Positions 11,051 to 23,015 of a stretch of DNA of 64,000 bases are shown here, one piece after another. The notes beneath the pieces were generated by a model, which saw only the letters and a program-made list of their open reading frames with translations, was not told the DNA's origin and did not search any database. This DNA comes from Gymnorhina tibicen. Taxonomy: Eukaryota; Chordata; Aves; Passeriformes; Artamidae. The translations under genes and the position numbers were made by a program. Positions within the stretch are counted from its first letter, which is position 1; each line of letters starts with the position of its first letter. The stretch spans positions 1,948,772-2,012,771 of the forward strand of contig VXAZ01001058.1 of assembly GCA_013399875.1 (NCBI GenBank), written 5' to 3'.

Positions 11051-13564
11051 TCACAGAGCTCTTGAGCTTGAGTTTTCTGCCCAGACTTACATCTGAGATA
11101 AATACTGGTATCTGTAGTGCTCTTCACACCTTGATTTCCAAATGCCTTTCGGGATGATTGGAGGGACTTTGATTCCTTGGCCAGTCTGTTTGGGCAGGGA
11201 TGTGGGTGCATTTCATTTCTAATTTGTGGTGTTATGTTTGTAATTTTGTTAATGCAGACAGGGGAACCTGCTGCCTGCAGTGGGGTGGAAAATCCCCAAA
11301 GTATGCTCTGAAACCACTTTCTGTTGTGGTTCTGTCTGTCCAGCTCTGCCTATAGCCCCTGGCATATCCTACAAGCTGGTAAGGGGCAGTGGCCTGTCAC
11401 ATGTCCAGAGGCTCCTTTTGGAGATCACTGTTGCTGTTTATAAAAGCTCAGTTGTGGGAGAGTCTGGCCAAATGATCCGAGCTCGTAATTCTGTGCGGTG
11501 CGGCGCTGAAATGTCCAAGAAATCTGCCATCTCTGTTGCCTTGTGAATAATTTATGGATCTCTTGACTCCAAGCTCATAAAAATCGATAACTCTTCATGG
11601 ATTTTTTTTTTTTTCCCAGCAGCAGCTTGGTTAAACTTTCCCATTCTTTTGAGTTGCTGATATTGAAAGGCTGTGGCTTGTTCACTTACCCTGAGCCATG
11701 TTTTCTTTTTCGCAGCAAAATTGATCTGGGCTTTTCCACAGAGCTGTCTGTCGCTGTTCTTCACCGGGATGTTTGGCTCAGGTTACTGCAGGAGACAACC
11801 TCCCTTGCACCTTTTCCATGGGCTGTTGCAAGTGTTTGGGCTGGTTAAAACTCCTGCTCTGGGGCAGAGCTGCAGAGCTTGGAGAAGTCGAAGTGTTTTG
11901 AGCGTTGTGGCACTGGCTGAGAAGAGGGTTCAGCAGCTGCTGGGACTAACTGGCAGCACCAGGCCAGCTCATGCCAGTAGAACTTGCAGCCCCCTCAGCC
12001 CAGTAATTCAGATATGGATATGTTAATTTATTCCTCTAATTTCTAGGCCTGTCTCTGAACACTGAAGCGCTCTGATGATCTTTGCTCCCTGTCAGGCTTG
12101 GAAGCGAAGCCTGAAGTGTACCAGTAACAGCTGTGCCCTCTGTGTTGGGTTATTATCCTTTCAGAATTTAATAACGTGACACCCCTTTTTACTGGATAGC
12201 TTGTCCTTCCCTCTAGGAACAGATCGATAGCAGACCTTGTATCTGCTATTTGGATGTAATTGCTAGTGTCAGCTGATGTCTGGTGCTGTTTCTCCAAACA
12301 GCCCTGGGAAGCTCAATGGGCTGTGGGGAATGAGGATTTCTTTTCCAGATTGGTGCATCACATCCGAGACACCTGAAATGAAGAGATGGTTTTGCAGAGA
12401 AGTTTATCTGCCCCCTTCTCTTCCTGCTTGCATTTGATGATGCGTGGGCTGTGAGGTGGGGACGGGGAGAGGAGCAATGGAGCCTCCGAAGGCAGTGGTG
12501 GATACCTGAGCCACAGTGCTGCGTTTGGAGGACCCCAAGGAAATGAAAGCTGACTGCTTAGCCCTGGTCTCGGTCTGCAGAGCATACAGATTTCGTAGGT
12601 TAGCTGTAGATGATGGAGGAAGGGTTTGGCTTTGAGCGGGGAGAAGGCAAGAGGGTTCTCCATTGCAAACAATTTATTCTTGCCGAGTCTTTAGGGTAAT
12701 TGAAGAGGGTAAATGCTGTACTTTCATGCATCTGATCCATGGGTTGCCTGGGGAAGAAGGAGGAAATGATTCAAGTGCAGTGCAGGGGGTGTAGTAAATA
12801 GGGGAGGTTTACTCCAAGGCTACCCACCCCCTGCCTGGTCCTCCCTCTTCCTTGTTCCAGTTTTCTGCCTGGTTGCAGGGAGCCTTTGCTGGGGTAACTG
12901 ATGGCATTCTTAGCTGTTGGGAAGGAGAGGGGGTGAACTGTGGGTAATTTGAGGACTATTTTTCAAGGAAGCAGTACTTTTTTTAATGAGTGGGTTTGAG
13001 GTGAGGATTATGTGCATGGAAATACAGTACTCAGAAAACAGAGGAATATAGTAACTATAAAAAAGTCTGCAGTATCTAGAACTAAAAAAAGACTTTATAA
13101 ATACTTCCCAGCCATGGGGTTGGCCTGTGTAATCCTACAAGGAAGGAGAAGCCGAGTGATTGATGGTTGGCTCCATCCTGCTTTATCCCTAGACACAGAG
13201 CACCGTATTAAATATGGTTGCCTCTTGGTATCACACACGTAACAAGAGGCATAATATTAAGTTACGACCTGTGTAGCTGTCTGGGGGAGGTCCGTGGGAT
13301 GGCATTCCTGCCTCATTTCAGTCTGTGACAAAACTCCCATAGATGGAGTCAAGGCCAGGCTCTTGCTCTGTGCATTTGTTTAATCACCCTGTCTCCAGAG
13401 AACGCAGAACTGCTGGGAATTGCAAAACCATTTCATTAAGAATCCTTGATGCCCATTTTACTAGCTGAAAGCTGCGTGCCAGCATGGGCACATTTTTGTT
13501 TATTTATAACACCTGCATTTACAGCGCTGCGCAAATCATCTGGAGAATGGGATGAGTACTTAAA
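11051..13564. other. Noncoding stretch, no recognisable gene
   Basis: It includes a T13 run (11602-11614). A strong 3' splice-site look-alike ends at 11715 (TTTTCTTTTTCGCAG). The frame after it stays open for 44 codons, but there is no consensus 5' splice site, so I do not call an exon. No interspersed repeat is recognised. Confidence 0.65.
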
Positions 13565-13583
13565 CCCCCCGGGGGGGGGGGGG
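13565..13583. repeat. C6-G13 homopolymer junction
   Basis: Six C are followed immediately by thirteen G. The two runs are self-complementary at the junction. Such tracts are mutation-prone and often mis-assembled, so the exact length is uncertain. Confidence 0.95.
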
Positions 13584-14050
13584 AGGTATTTGGAAATATA
13601 AAACCTGCCCTGTGCAGCTGCATGTGCTTCCACTGACCAGAGCTGTGACCTGCAGTTGGCCTGTGCTGTGTACTGCACTTCCCTCTCTTTTATTTTTTTT
13701 TTTTTTAATTTTCATTATTATTTCTATTTTTGTACCCACCTAAACTGAGGGGTGGAGGGGCAGGAGAGCGGACCAAGATAGACAGATATAATGGGGCTAA
13801 ATCCTGCCCAGCTGTTTTCTCAGCAGCCATCTCCCTTACAATCCCAAGGAAATAAATGCTCCTCTTGAGGGTCCTGTTGGTTAATGATGATTTGAAGAGT
13901 GCACACAAACATCTCTGCAGATGCAGCCTGCCTGTGAGATTCCGGTCATGCAGCGAGCCCTGGGACCCCGCTCCTCTCGCATTCAGCGCGATGATAAATC
14001 ATTCATAGCCTCAGCAAATGCAATTCTCTTCCTCGCTCTGCACATAAACA
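13584..14050. other. Possible conserved noncoding block
   Basis: It holds a T14 run (13693-13706). From about 13985 there is a short non-repetitive AT-rich piece with homeodomain/bZIP-like strings (GATGATAAATCATTCAT). There is no gene. The CNE suggestion is from texture alone. Confidence 0.2.
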
Positions 14051-16019
14051 GTCCAGGACCCTGAAGAAAGCCTGTGTTTGTAGTCCTTGGAGGATGAGGC
14101 AAGTGCTGTGACAGCTGGGAGGATCTGAAATTGAAGTTATGGGAAAGGCTCTGAGTGCATGAGTGTAAAAGCGATTTGGTATGGATGGGTGTTTTGTTTT
14201 GTAGCTGTTCAAGGGTGATGAAGGGAGAACAGGGATGTGCTTGTGTCCTGCCGAATCAAAAGTACTGCTGTGCTTATATCCCTTGTTTTGTAGGGATCTG
14301 ATTGCAAACATTGATTGTGATGCATTGTATGTGGTTCTGGTGTTCAAGATAGGGGAGAGGTAAAGAGGTGCTAGAGTGGAGAAGTGGAGGAGTTCTTATT
14401 GTAGTTAAGCGAAATGCAGGTTGGTGAAGGTCTCTGGGTTTTGTTTGTTTGTTCCAGCCTGAAGTGTGCAGCAGGTTGGCTGGGTGGAGGGTGAGCCTGG
14501 AGTCAGCCACAGCTTGGAGAAGCAGCCTTGTGTAATATCCAGAGCAGGGAGGAGTGGCAGCTGTGTGCACATGAGCTCCTTATGCTGAAGCTGGTGCGGA
14601 AAGGGAGAGCGTGAGGGAGGAAGGGGACCCTGTGTGGACACCAGAATCTCGGTGTGTCTTGCTTCAGGTCTGGTTTGAACAGCCCTGCTCTCCCCCGAGC
14701 TCAGCTCCTGACCAGTATGGCCCCGGTCCCATTAACATCCACGCTTGCTTCCCCCTTACAGGAGTGCGTGGGTTTGTTGGCATTTCTGCCCTAATCCCCT
14801 GGAAACCCCGGGCGGGAGGAATGCCCTTGGCCTTTAACAGCTGGCAGCTCTGGCCAGAGTGTGGAGAGGAGGGTCACTGGCCTGGATAGCTCCATCTCTT
14901 GCTGTTCCAAGCAGAGGTCCAGCCCTTAAACTTCACTGCTGAGTGTTGCCCAGCGAGCTGCTACAGGGAAAGGGAAAAACACACACGCACCTACATGCGC
15001 TCTGGAAATATGTCAGAATTGGGCTTGCTGAGAAGCTCAAGCCCAAGCATGACCTACTTTGAGACTGTTATAATCTGCAGGGGAATGCCCTCTGGATTAG
15101 ATCAGCGTGATCCTATCAATTTGTGCTTCAGGCTGGAGGAAGCACTGACAAAGTTGCTTATTTTCCCTTTTTGTGCAGGAAGTTTGTTTTTTTTTTTTTT
15201 TTTTTTTTTTCCTTCTGGCACTGAGACTTGAGACCAGCAGAGGTGTGTTTGACAAGTACAACAGCCTTGAGCTCTGCTTTTCCATTATGGGTCTGTGCTG
15301 AGAACCTTCTTTCTAGAAAGCTTCTTTCTGTACCATGGAACAGCAAAGTCCACCCTTGTTTGTGTCTCAATGAAGTTGTCTGGCAGAGGCTCTGGTCGTG
15401 GCCATGGAAAGATGCTTCAGCTGATCCCTCCAGTACCATTTTAATATTCAGCTGTTTCAATCTGTTTGTTTGGGTTTGTTCTTTTTGTCTGATCTGCTGC
15501 ACAGAGAGATGCTTTAATAAAATGTGAGAAATTTTCCAACCCTTGTCTTTCCTCTCGTCACCAGCCATTGTTTATGTAAGAGCTTGGAATCTTTCTTTAT
15601 TTTTTTTCCCCAACTGAAAAATTGCTTCCAGAGCTCAGCAAGGATGTGCATATCCACAGCAAGAAGGAAATAAACAGGGAGGCTGCATTTAATTTCAGCG
15701 TCTGCCAGAAAGTGGGAAGCCAGCACTTGCCAAGGAAAGATTTTTGGAATAGAGGTGTACCACACTTTATTTTCCAGGAGACTTTCTGAAAATAAAGAGG
15801 CTGGAATGGAAATAAAGCTTGCTGTGATGAAGAGAAATCGCTACCCCGTTGGCTGGGAGTTTGGCCTTTGATTGCAGAGGTAGCTTTGCCTCGGGTGACT
15901 CTGGGGGGCTTTCAAAGAGGCTTTTCTCCCATCTGCAGTACCTGGCACAGCAAGAGGAATGAGGAGTGAGGGGTGTTTGGTCCACTGGTGTGAATTGTTC
16001 TGCCAGACTTCAAAGAGAA
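14051..16019. other. Noncoding stretch with a long T-tract
   Basis: No gene is recognised. A 3' splice-site look-alike (CTTCCCCCTTACAG) ends at 14760 and leads into a 41-codon open frame without a consensus 5' splice site. A T24 run lies at 15187-15210. A near-palindrome CTTTCTAGAAAG lies near 15308. Confidence 0.65.
15187..15210. repeat. Poly-T tract (T24)
   Basis: An uninterrupted run of 24 T. The flanks show no retrotransposon 3' end, so it looks like a simple expansion. Confidence 0.97.
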
Positions 16020-16250
16020 GTGGAAATACCTAATCTGTCGCTTTCAAAGGGAGGAATAAAATATTCTGATAGATTCTAAATGGAATCACATCAGCGGTGC
16101 CTCTTCCACCTTTGCCTTTGAGCTGCTCACTGATCTTTCTGATTGGGGTAATGCAGTGAGGAGGATACAGTATTCCCTCGAGGGGAGCAGCTTGTGAACA
16201 TTACTGTTCAGTCAGCCTGAAAAGCTCTATTACAGACAGATTTAGACCCG
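16020..16250. other. Possible conserved noncoding block
   Basis: Non-repetitive, moderately AT-rich sequence with few open frames. Motif strings such as GGAATAAAATATTCTGATAG and GATTGGGGTAATGCAG are of the kind seen in vertebrate enhancers. The support is texture only. Confidence 0.2.
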
Positions 16251-16364
16251 TCTTTGTGCGCTGAGAGGCACAGCCTGGCTTCCGGGAGCAGGCTTTGTCT
16301 GGAGGACAGGTGCACCTTGGGCTGAATTATATTTACCCTTTTTATCTGCTGCCTGCACCACTTT

Positions 16365-16730
16365 CACCTGCCGGCTCGGGGAGGGGGCCGCTGAGAGGGG
16401 TGGGGAGGCCGGGGTTATCGGGTCTGCGGGGCCCGGCAGCGAGGCTCCTCTCCTGCAGGACTGCAGCATGGCTCGGCTCAGGCCCATCCGGGTTTGGCGG
16501 CTCTCCAGACACCTAATGAGTTGTCCTCTGTGAGACCGGGAAGGTGAGGGTAGAAGCAGATTTGCGAACAGCCCAACCAGTATTGATTTTCTCCATTTCC
16601 CACATCTCCTGCCAGGTTTCTGTGCGGTAGCCTGGCAGCTGGGAGCTGTGCTCGTTGCCAGCGAGACTGGAGCGAGCTCGCAGTGTCTGTGGGGTGACAT
16701 GGGGGGCTGCCTCGCCGTGGCCGTGGGGTT
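16365..16730. promoter_or_regulatory. CpG cluster
   Basis: About eleven CpG fall between 16370 and 16502, and more are scattered to 16730. A 195-codon - frame (16242-16829) covers the cluster but lacks any recognisable domain, signal peptide or splice context. The GC-rich composition explains its length. Confidence 0.35.
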
Positions 16731-17379
16731 CCCTGGGAAAGTGGTCGAGCTCAGTTGGTTGTCACGTACAAAGTTGGGTGATACGTGCCTGACGTTGGCT
16801 GCTTCTTTTGCTGTCTTATGTATTTCCATGCCTTAGTACTTGAATTTCAATCCTGAGAGCCTGGTCTTGCAGTGAAAGGCACTTTTTCTGCACACGGAAA
16901 AAGTCCCAGAAGGTCTCTGTGTGTTACTGAGAGCTGCTGAAGACAAGCGGGGGAGATTAAAGTCAGGTGGATAAACCATCAGCCTCGTTAAATCTGCTGT
17001 GAGAGTGTCTTCAAGGTTTTGTCTGTGTTTCCAGAGTTCTGTAATAGCTTGCATTGAGCTTGAGGAGATGTCATGTAGGAGTTTTTGGATCAATATGAAT
17101 ATGGAAAAGGGAGAGGATTTCCTGAAAGCACAGTACAGACTGTTCTCTGTGTCTTGCAGCCACACTGGCGCATTTGAGAACATACCTTTTATCTCCGTCG
17201 TTGTGCTCTTTGTGTCCATCCCTTGAGGAGTTTCAGCAGGACAGATGGGATTGTTCAGCCTTCACAGAGATCCAGCTCTTCCACGCTTCCCTGTAGTGGG
17301 CCTGTTTCTGATGCTCTTTGAGTATTGAGCCTCCCACGCGTCCTGGAAAGACCACAGGCTTCCCTGTCTTGCTCTGCAG

Positions 17380-17404
17380 AAGCAGCACAGCTGGAAACTG
17401 CAGG
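17380..17404 (+). other. Candidate microexon
   Basis: A 25-base segment lies between a good 3' splice site (CTGTCTTGCTCTGCAG) and a consensus 5' splice site (GG|GTAAGT). Both sites are strong by eye and the segment is open in frame 1. Microexons of this size exist in vertebrate neuronal genes. Nothing identifies the protein, and chance pairing of two good sites is quite possible in 64 kb. Confidence 0.12.
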
Positions 17405-18017
17405 GTAAGTGCCGGCTGCTCACTGACATGCTGTGGGATTGGGCTGCATCGGGGAGCTTTAAGAGAAGCACGCTGTAAAGCTCTTGTACTGGAAACTGAG
17501 GGGGAGGCATTCCTTGGGTAGCCGCAGAAATGCGTTGCAGGGTGGTTTTGGTGCCCTGGCTGCTGTAAGAGGAGCAGGACTGTTTCCCTTCGTGCCTTGA
17601 AGCTGTGTGTCCCTCCTCAGCAGGAGGGAGTACGCATGGTGGCATGCCTGGGGTCACAGCCTCTCCCATGGCCATGCTTCTGGACCGTTTCTGTTGGGTG
17701 GGAGAGTGCCTTCGAGGCAGCTGCACAGCTGCAGCAGAGCAGCCCTGGCCACACCAGCAGAAGCGGCTCACGGAGAGGTCCCAGCTCTGGCACGTTGCTG
17801 TCCCAAAGCATGACGGGCTCGGCTCTGCGGAGCAATTTGCCAGAGCTGGCTTAGCGTGGCCACAGCTGTTGGTTCGGGTGCCGGGGAGGATGCAGCAGAA
17901 AGGGAGGGAGGAAGGAAAAGTTGCCTTTGGGAAATGGCAGGTACAGCAGGAGAGCTGCGAGGGCGAGGCCTATTGATCACACGCTCACCTCAGCTTCTTT
18001 TGTGCCTCTCTTCGAAG

Positions 18018-18186
18018 GCACAGCTGTGCGGACAAAGAAACCCTGTGCACTGGTCTGAGGAGAGTGGTGGTGGAGCGGGGTCTGGTGCGGCCTCTGGGAA
18101 CCGAAGCTGCAGAGTCCGGGTCTGTTTGGGATTCAACCAAACTTTGCCAGCAATCCTGACTTCCTGGAGACAGCAGGATGTCCCTG
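18018..18186 (+). other. Candidate exon, open reading frame between splice sites
   Basis: A 169-base segment is preceded by a long pyrimidine tract ending TTCGAAG and followed by CCTG|GTGAGA. Frame 1 is open throughout (56 codons, phase 0 in, phase 1 out). The encoded peptide has no domain I recognise and includes a Gly/Ser-rich stretch, which argues against an old conserved exon. The stop-poor composition makes such open segments common here. Confidence 0.12.
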
Positions 18187-20437
18187 GTGAGACAGGCTTC
18201 CTGGAAGAGTTTTGCTCTTGGGACGGGGTCTGAGCTCTCTGGTGAAGGCAGCTAGCGTGTGGGCTTACTGAGCAGCACTGAAATGTTGAGGATGTCTTTG
18301 TGCGTCACTGTAGGAATCCATAAAAGTCCTATTCATGCAGTTGGCATTATAAAGTTTAAAGAACCATTTATGCAGGGAACTAGTCTTGCCCCTAGAAAGA
18401 GATAGCTGGCTCAGCAGCTGCGTGCAGCTCAGTTGTCGCCACACGGTCTGGGATTTATTCTGCTTGTAAAATGCTGCATTTAAAGAATGCTTCCCCCAAA
18501 GCCACTTGTGCCACATTCTTTGTATCTGAGTATATTCCCTTATCTTTCAGCTCCCTACTTTCCAAGTACAATACAGATTAGCTGTGAAAAATGTCCAGTC
18601 CCTCTGGAGGTGGGCAGTGGTGACTGTGAGCCATCTTCTGAATTTGGAAGCTGAAAAGAAGCATCAGAATGGTTTACGTGTTTGGAAACTGGGAGACCTG
18701 TGGCATCTTCCTAATTCACATTGACGTGCCCGGTTATCTGTTTCAGTGTGTTTGGGTGCCTGTTCCTGCGTCAAAGGCCCTTCAGTGTGAGGATAGCTTT
18801 GCTCCTCAAAATTACAACTTCCCTAAGTCTGGCAGGGAGTGCTGCATTCTCTTGTACTTGAGCCAGAAGGTGAGACCTGCAGGGCTTAGCGTTTGAAGAG
18901 CATGTCTGTCATCCAGGAGCTGTGCAGAAGACAGATCTTGCAGCAGTCCTCTTCTCGTGTTGTTCTGTGGCTGTTCATTTGTATGTGAGAGCTGGGGGCA
19001 GCCTGGTCCTGGAAAATGCCCCCTTTTTAGGAAGGAGCGAAGAGCCAACATGAACGGGAGAAACAAGCTGGTACCACCTTGAATAGGTTCTTTGGCTGGA
19101 AAGCCTGAGTGCTCCTGGGCGTGGGCTGTCTGGAAAGGACAGTTCTGGGTGGATATAATGAGTGTGACCAGCTGATGGGAGCAGATTGCCTTTCACTCTG
19201 TGCACCTCATGCTAAAAATACCAGGGTGTCACGGGCAGGGAATGGCGTAGGTTGGAAAGCCTGTGTGTGGGCAGAGGTATGGTAGCAGCCTGTTCCTCGG
19301 GAAGTGCTGAGGGAGCTCAGCACCATCGGAGCAAGGGCCCGGCACACCGAGAGCCAGGCAGTGCAGCCTCGCACAAGGGGCACGGTCTCCTGTAGGAGAA
19401 TGGATGTTCCTTGTGGTGTTTGAGAGGGAAACGTGGTGGGTGATGCAGCTCCTTTCCCAGGTTTCTGACAAAGCTGGCCGTGTCCTCTGCATGTCACTGA
19501 CCGAGTAACACACTTGTTTTGTTGATTTGGAGTGGGAAAACATAGCTGGAGTGGGAGTGCACATGGCAGATGCTTGTGTTCTCTCAGAAAGCCTGGGGGT
19601 AGTAAAGACCTAATTAGCATTCTTGTGAAGGCGAGTCATAGGGAGACTCCAAGATTTAGGTTTGCAAGGAGGGAATTGGCATCAGTGAAAACAACAGATT
19701 GCTGAAAATGTGCAAGCAAAGTACTTGATGCTCCGGTGGAGGAGAGAAGGTGGCGTGGCAGGGGCGGTGGGAACAGTCAGGTACGTGGTACAAGGGCACA
19801 GGCTTGCTTCAACACTGATGGAATGGTGGCCAGAGTCAGTGTCCTGTGTTAGTGCCTTGTACTTTCTGTTGAACCCCACTGTGAGGGTGCTGAGGTGGGA
19901 AGTCCTGTCTCAGGATTTTGACTTGCTGAGGAAAGGTGAGCTGTGCAGTGCCGGAGGGTCACCAGCTGCCCGAGTACCAGGCTGTTGACTGTCAGGAGTT
20001 AAGTGGCAGATTGCTTTCTCTCTGCAGTCCCATCTCATTTGTTGTTTTGGAAGGTTTTCTTTGGAGATGATCCAGGAATAAAATCCTTGTGTGAGGCCAG
20101 TGATTTCCAAAAGTTTGTGATTGTTTTTCCCTGTACCTTTTTGTCTCTGAAGGAGAACTGTACATGTGCTTATGTTGGCTGGGACTGATGCTCTTGGAGA
20201 AAGCAAATTAATGTTTAAGACGTTGAACCTCCGGTGTAGAGCTAATCACCGTATTTCTGCATTTGCAGTATGTTTTCTGGCTTTCATTTATCACGGTGAA
20301 GTTTAGTTGAGCACAGCTCTCTTGCTGGTCTTCCAATCCTCTGCCTGAGGCACATATGCTTCCATTAATTTTCTGCTATTATCCACTCGGGTGTCCTGTG
20401 TGATCCAACATGCTTAATTTCATTCTACTGAGCACCA

Positions 20438-20450
20438 GCTCTTCCGATCT
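20438..20450 (+). other. 13-mer identical to Illumina adapter core
   Basis: GCTCTTCCGATCT is the invariant 3' end of standard Illumina adapters and matches here exactly over 13 bases. The bases upstream (AGCACCA) do not continue either common adapter arm. It is either a chance match or a trace of adapter left in the assembly. Confidence 0.5.
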
Positions 20451-21927
20451 GAAGTTAGCAGTGTGATTTGCAAGCATCATAAGGAAATGAATCTTTCTTT
20501 TCTGGAGATAACTGCTTCCTGAATTTCTGTTCTATTTGTAATGCACTAATAACCTCCATCCACCAAATCCTGCTCAACTGTTTGTGTCCCCTGGGTTTCT
20601 GTTGGACTGGAGTGTTCCTTGTTGTATTATTGTTGCATCCAGAGCCTGCTGAGGACCCTTTGTGCTTGGTGCTGTTCCAGGTCAAAGCTGCTCAGTGTAC
20701 TGGACATGTTACAGGCTCTTCAAGGAACGGAGTCGTGCCGAGCTGCAGCAAATACTTGAAGACATGGGTGTCAGAGGCCTTTGGAAAAGAGAAAGTTGCT
20801 GCTTTTCCATAGACTAGGCGTATGAATCCAGGGAACATGGACTGGTGATGAGCGTGGTGTAAAGCTCTGATGTAGAACAGAGATGATGGTATAAAAGCTG
20901 ATTTTAAGCAGGCTGAGTTTCAGGGGTGGCCAGCCTACAAAGCATGGCCAAGGGCAGAGTCTCTTTGGGAGTAGTAGGCAGACAGAGCAGCGAGAAGACT
21001 GTGCCGTGGATTTGCAGCTGCTTGATGTTTTTAAAGCATGGCTTCAAAGATGCAGTGCTTTGGGTGTCTTTGCTCCTGGGTGAAAGGGCTGGGCTGCCCC
21101 GTGGCTCTGACGCCTTGGGGTCCCCCGCAGCATCCCTGTCATCTGCTCTGGTCCTCAGATAACTGTGGGTACAGAAGTGTCTCTGCTTCTGATGCATCAC
21201 TTCTGCATAAGTGCTGGAGTCGTTCATAGCCTGGATTTCTGAGCTGGAAACGCCTGATGATCAGGCCCTAGAGCTGGACAAAAAATGCAGGAAACTTGTG
21301 GACTGAGCAAATACCTCTCATAGCAGACTGTTTGCACAGAGAAGTGAAGTTTAGAAGCAAAAGCAAACATGCACTGGCTAACGGAGAGGGCGAGGCAGGG
21401 GAGGAACACAGAGACACGTTTCTCTGTCTGCAGGTTCATTTCTTACTTGGTTGCTCAAGGATTTAACGCTGGCGATCCAGAACTCGACAAGGCAGTGCTT
21501 TGGAATATACTCGTTAAACCCCTCAGCCAGCGCAAGGTGTTTGGAGCCAAACAGCTTATGAGACCTTCTGTCTGTGCAGACACTTGTGGACTTGTGTGAC
21601 CTGGGGGGCTCTGCTTCCCTTGGGGGTCAGATACTGCCTGCGATGGGTGAGCGGGGGGAGGTACCTGTGTTTGTACCTCTCCTTGGGAGCAGGAGAGAAG
21701 TGTGGCTGAGCTCTTGGCCTTTGGGCTCCAGGCAGTTGTGCTGCTCAGGGTTGTGTACAAGGTGAATTTAATCAGGCTGCTAACATAGGTGAGTTCCTCT
21801 ACCTAAGGGGGAGGTTCTCCGAGTCCCAGAATCAAGTATGAGTGAGTGCAGATGTCCGTGGAGGAAAGAAGAGCAGTGAGATTTTCTTTTACAACTCCCT
21901 TTATAGTGCTTGTGTGGATTCTCTCTT
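20451..21927. other. Noncoding stretch, no recognisable gene
   Basis: I see nothing but short overlapping open frames on both strands. A strong 5' splice-site look-alike (CATAG|GTGAGT) lies near 21787 without a convincing partner. It ends at the CR1 insertion. Confidence 0.65.
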
Positions 21928-22196
21928 GGTGGTGCCAAGCAGCAGAACAAAAGGCAGAAACTGAGGCACAGGAACTTCCACCTAAACGTGAGGAAGAACT
22001 TTGTTACCCTTGCGAGTGACCACACACTGTAACAGGTTGCCCAGAGAGGTTGTGGAGTCTCTTTCGCTGGAGGAATTCAAGAACTGTCTGGATGCAATCC
22101 TGTCCCACGTGCTTCAGAATCGCCGTGCTTGAACAGGGAGGTTGGACCAGATGTCTCACTGTGGTCCCTTCCAACTCGACCAGTTCTGTGATTCAC
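21928..22196 (+). mobile_element. CR1 LINE, 5'-truncated 3' end
   Basis: About 270 bases match the familiar avian CR1 3' terminus in order. First comes the stretch around CAGAAACTGAGGCACAGGAA, then GAGGAAGAACTT, then the AACAGGTTGCCCAGAGAGGT block, then GTTGTGGAGTCTC. The last part is the 3' UTR TTGGACCAGATG...GGTCCCTTCCAACT, ending in the TTCTGTGATTC octamer-like end. It carries only the very end of the reverse-transcriptase ORF, is heavily 5'-truncated and cannot move. Several substitutions from consensus show it is not young. CR1 is the main LINE of birds and their reptile relatives, so this is the strongest taxonomic marker in the window. Confidence 0.95.
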
Positions 22197-22917
22197 AGAC
22201 CATGGGGGAGTCTGCAAGGCAGCAGGAGGTGTAGGGATGTGTAACCATGGCCCAGAATATTTAATTAGCTAATGATGTTCTATAATTTAATTAAAAGTAT
22301 CTTAGAATATCTAGGCAGAAGGAGAAGTATGTCTTTGCCTCCCCTCAAGCCTACTGCTGATAAGCGTGTTAATCCATTTGCATTTGTTCTGTAAAGGCAT
22401 GTTTCTATCAGGTTTTCAGGAAAGTCTGTTTCCTTTTAAATGGAAAAAAGATAAAGCAAGACACTTGAGTCCTTTGTGGGTAGAGCCTATAATCCTCCAC
22501 ATGAGGGAAGTTCTGTTTGAGGCTTTGTCTAGCATTTCAGTGGGTACAGTATGTTGCTGACTATTCTCAGCCTGCTTTGCATAGGTAATTAATTTGTCCC
22601 CTGCAGTAATTTCTCTGTAGTGATAATGCGGTAAATGCCAAACTGAGGTGGTTATGTGTGAGTACATGTAAAAGAACTAGTCACGGTGCAGATGACTGAG
22701 CTGATGAGATGGGTGTGTAGAAAATACCGCGCACTGAGCATTAGCAACAGACTGCACTGTTTTCACCAGGTAATGCAAATAGTTCAGGCTCTGAACAATT
22801 CATAGTCTGAGCCCTGATAACAGTGAGTACAAAGAGTGCAGGGCACACCTGGAAAATCTCTTTTATGGGTGTTTTCCATTTAGCCCTTGCACTGGCAAAG
22901 TTTTTTTTGCTGTTCTA
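22197..22917. other. Noncoding stretch with AT-rich core
   Basis: An AT-rich core at about 22258-22320 contains repeated TTTAATTA/TAATTAAA homeodomain-type strings. The rest has no recognisable content. No gene. Confidence 0.55.
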
Positions 22918-22938
22918 TTTTTTTTTTTTTTTTTTTTT
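22918..22938. repeat. Poly-T tract (T21)
   Basis: A run of 21 T followed by AACAG gives a textbook 3' splice-site look-alike. What follows is a MIR-like remnant rather than coding sequence. Confidence 0.97.
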
Positions 22939-23015
22939 AACAGATTGAGAAATTGAGGTTTGGAGACCTTAAGTGACATGTTCCAGGAAGATGTTATCAG
23001 AGCTGAGATTAGCCG
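22939..23015 (-). repeat. MIR SINE remnant
   Basis: The segment follows the reverse complement of the MIR core/3' region in order. It reads ACAGATTGAGAAATTGAGG, then GGAGACCTTAAGTGACATGT, then a degenerate middle, then CAGAGCTGAGATTA. This corresponds to the familiar 'gaaactgaggc...gaggttaagtgacttgc...cagagctgggatt' pattern. It is the clearest of three MIR-like matches in the window. These are ancient fossils shared across amniotes. Confidence 0.6.

Larger units (their letters stand above)
16731..20437. other. Noncoding stretch with two splice-bounded candidates
   Basis: No gene is recognised. Two pairs of splice-site-like signals are listed separately (17380-17404 and 18018-18186). Other pyrimidine-tract/CAG sites, for example ending near 20027, have open frames after them but no matching 5' splice site. 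No interspersed repeat is evident. Confidence 0.6.

Noticed and set aside
11716..11848. Exon after the TTTTCTTTTTCGCAG acceptor
   Set aside because: Frame open for 44 codons but no consensus 5' splice site and no recognisable peptide.
16242..16829. 195-codon - strand frame
   Set aside because: Coincides with a CpG cluster whose GC richness removes stops; no domain.
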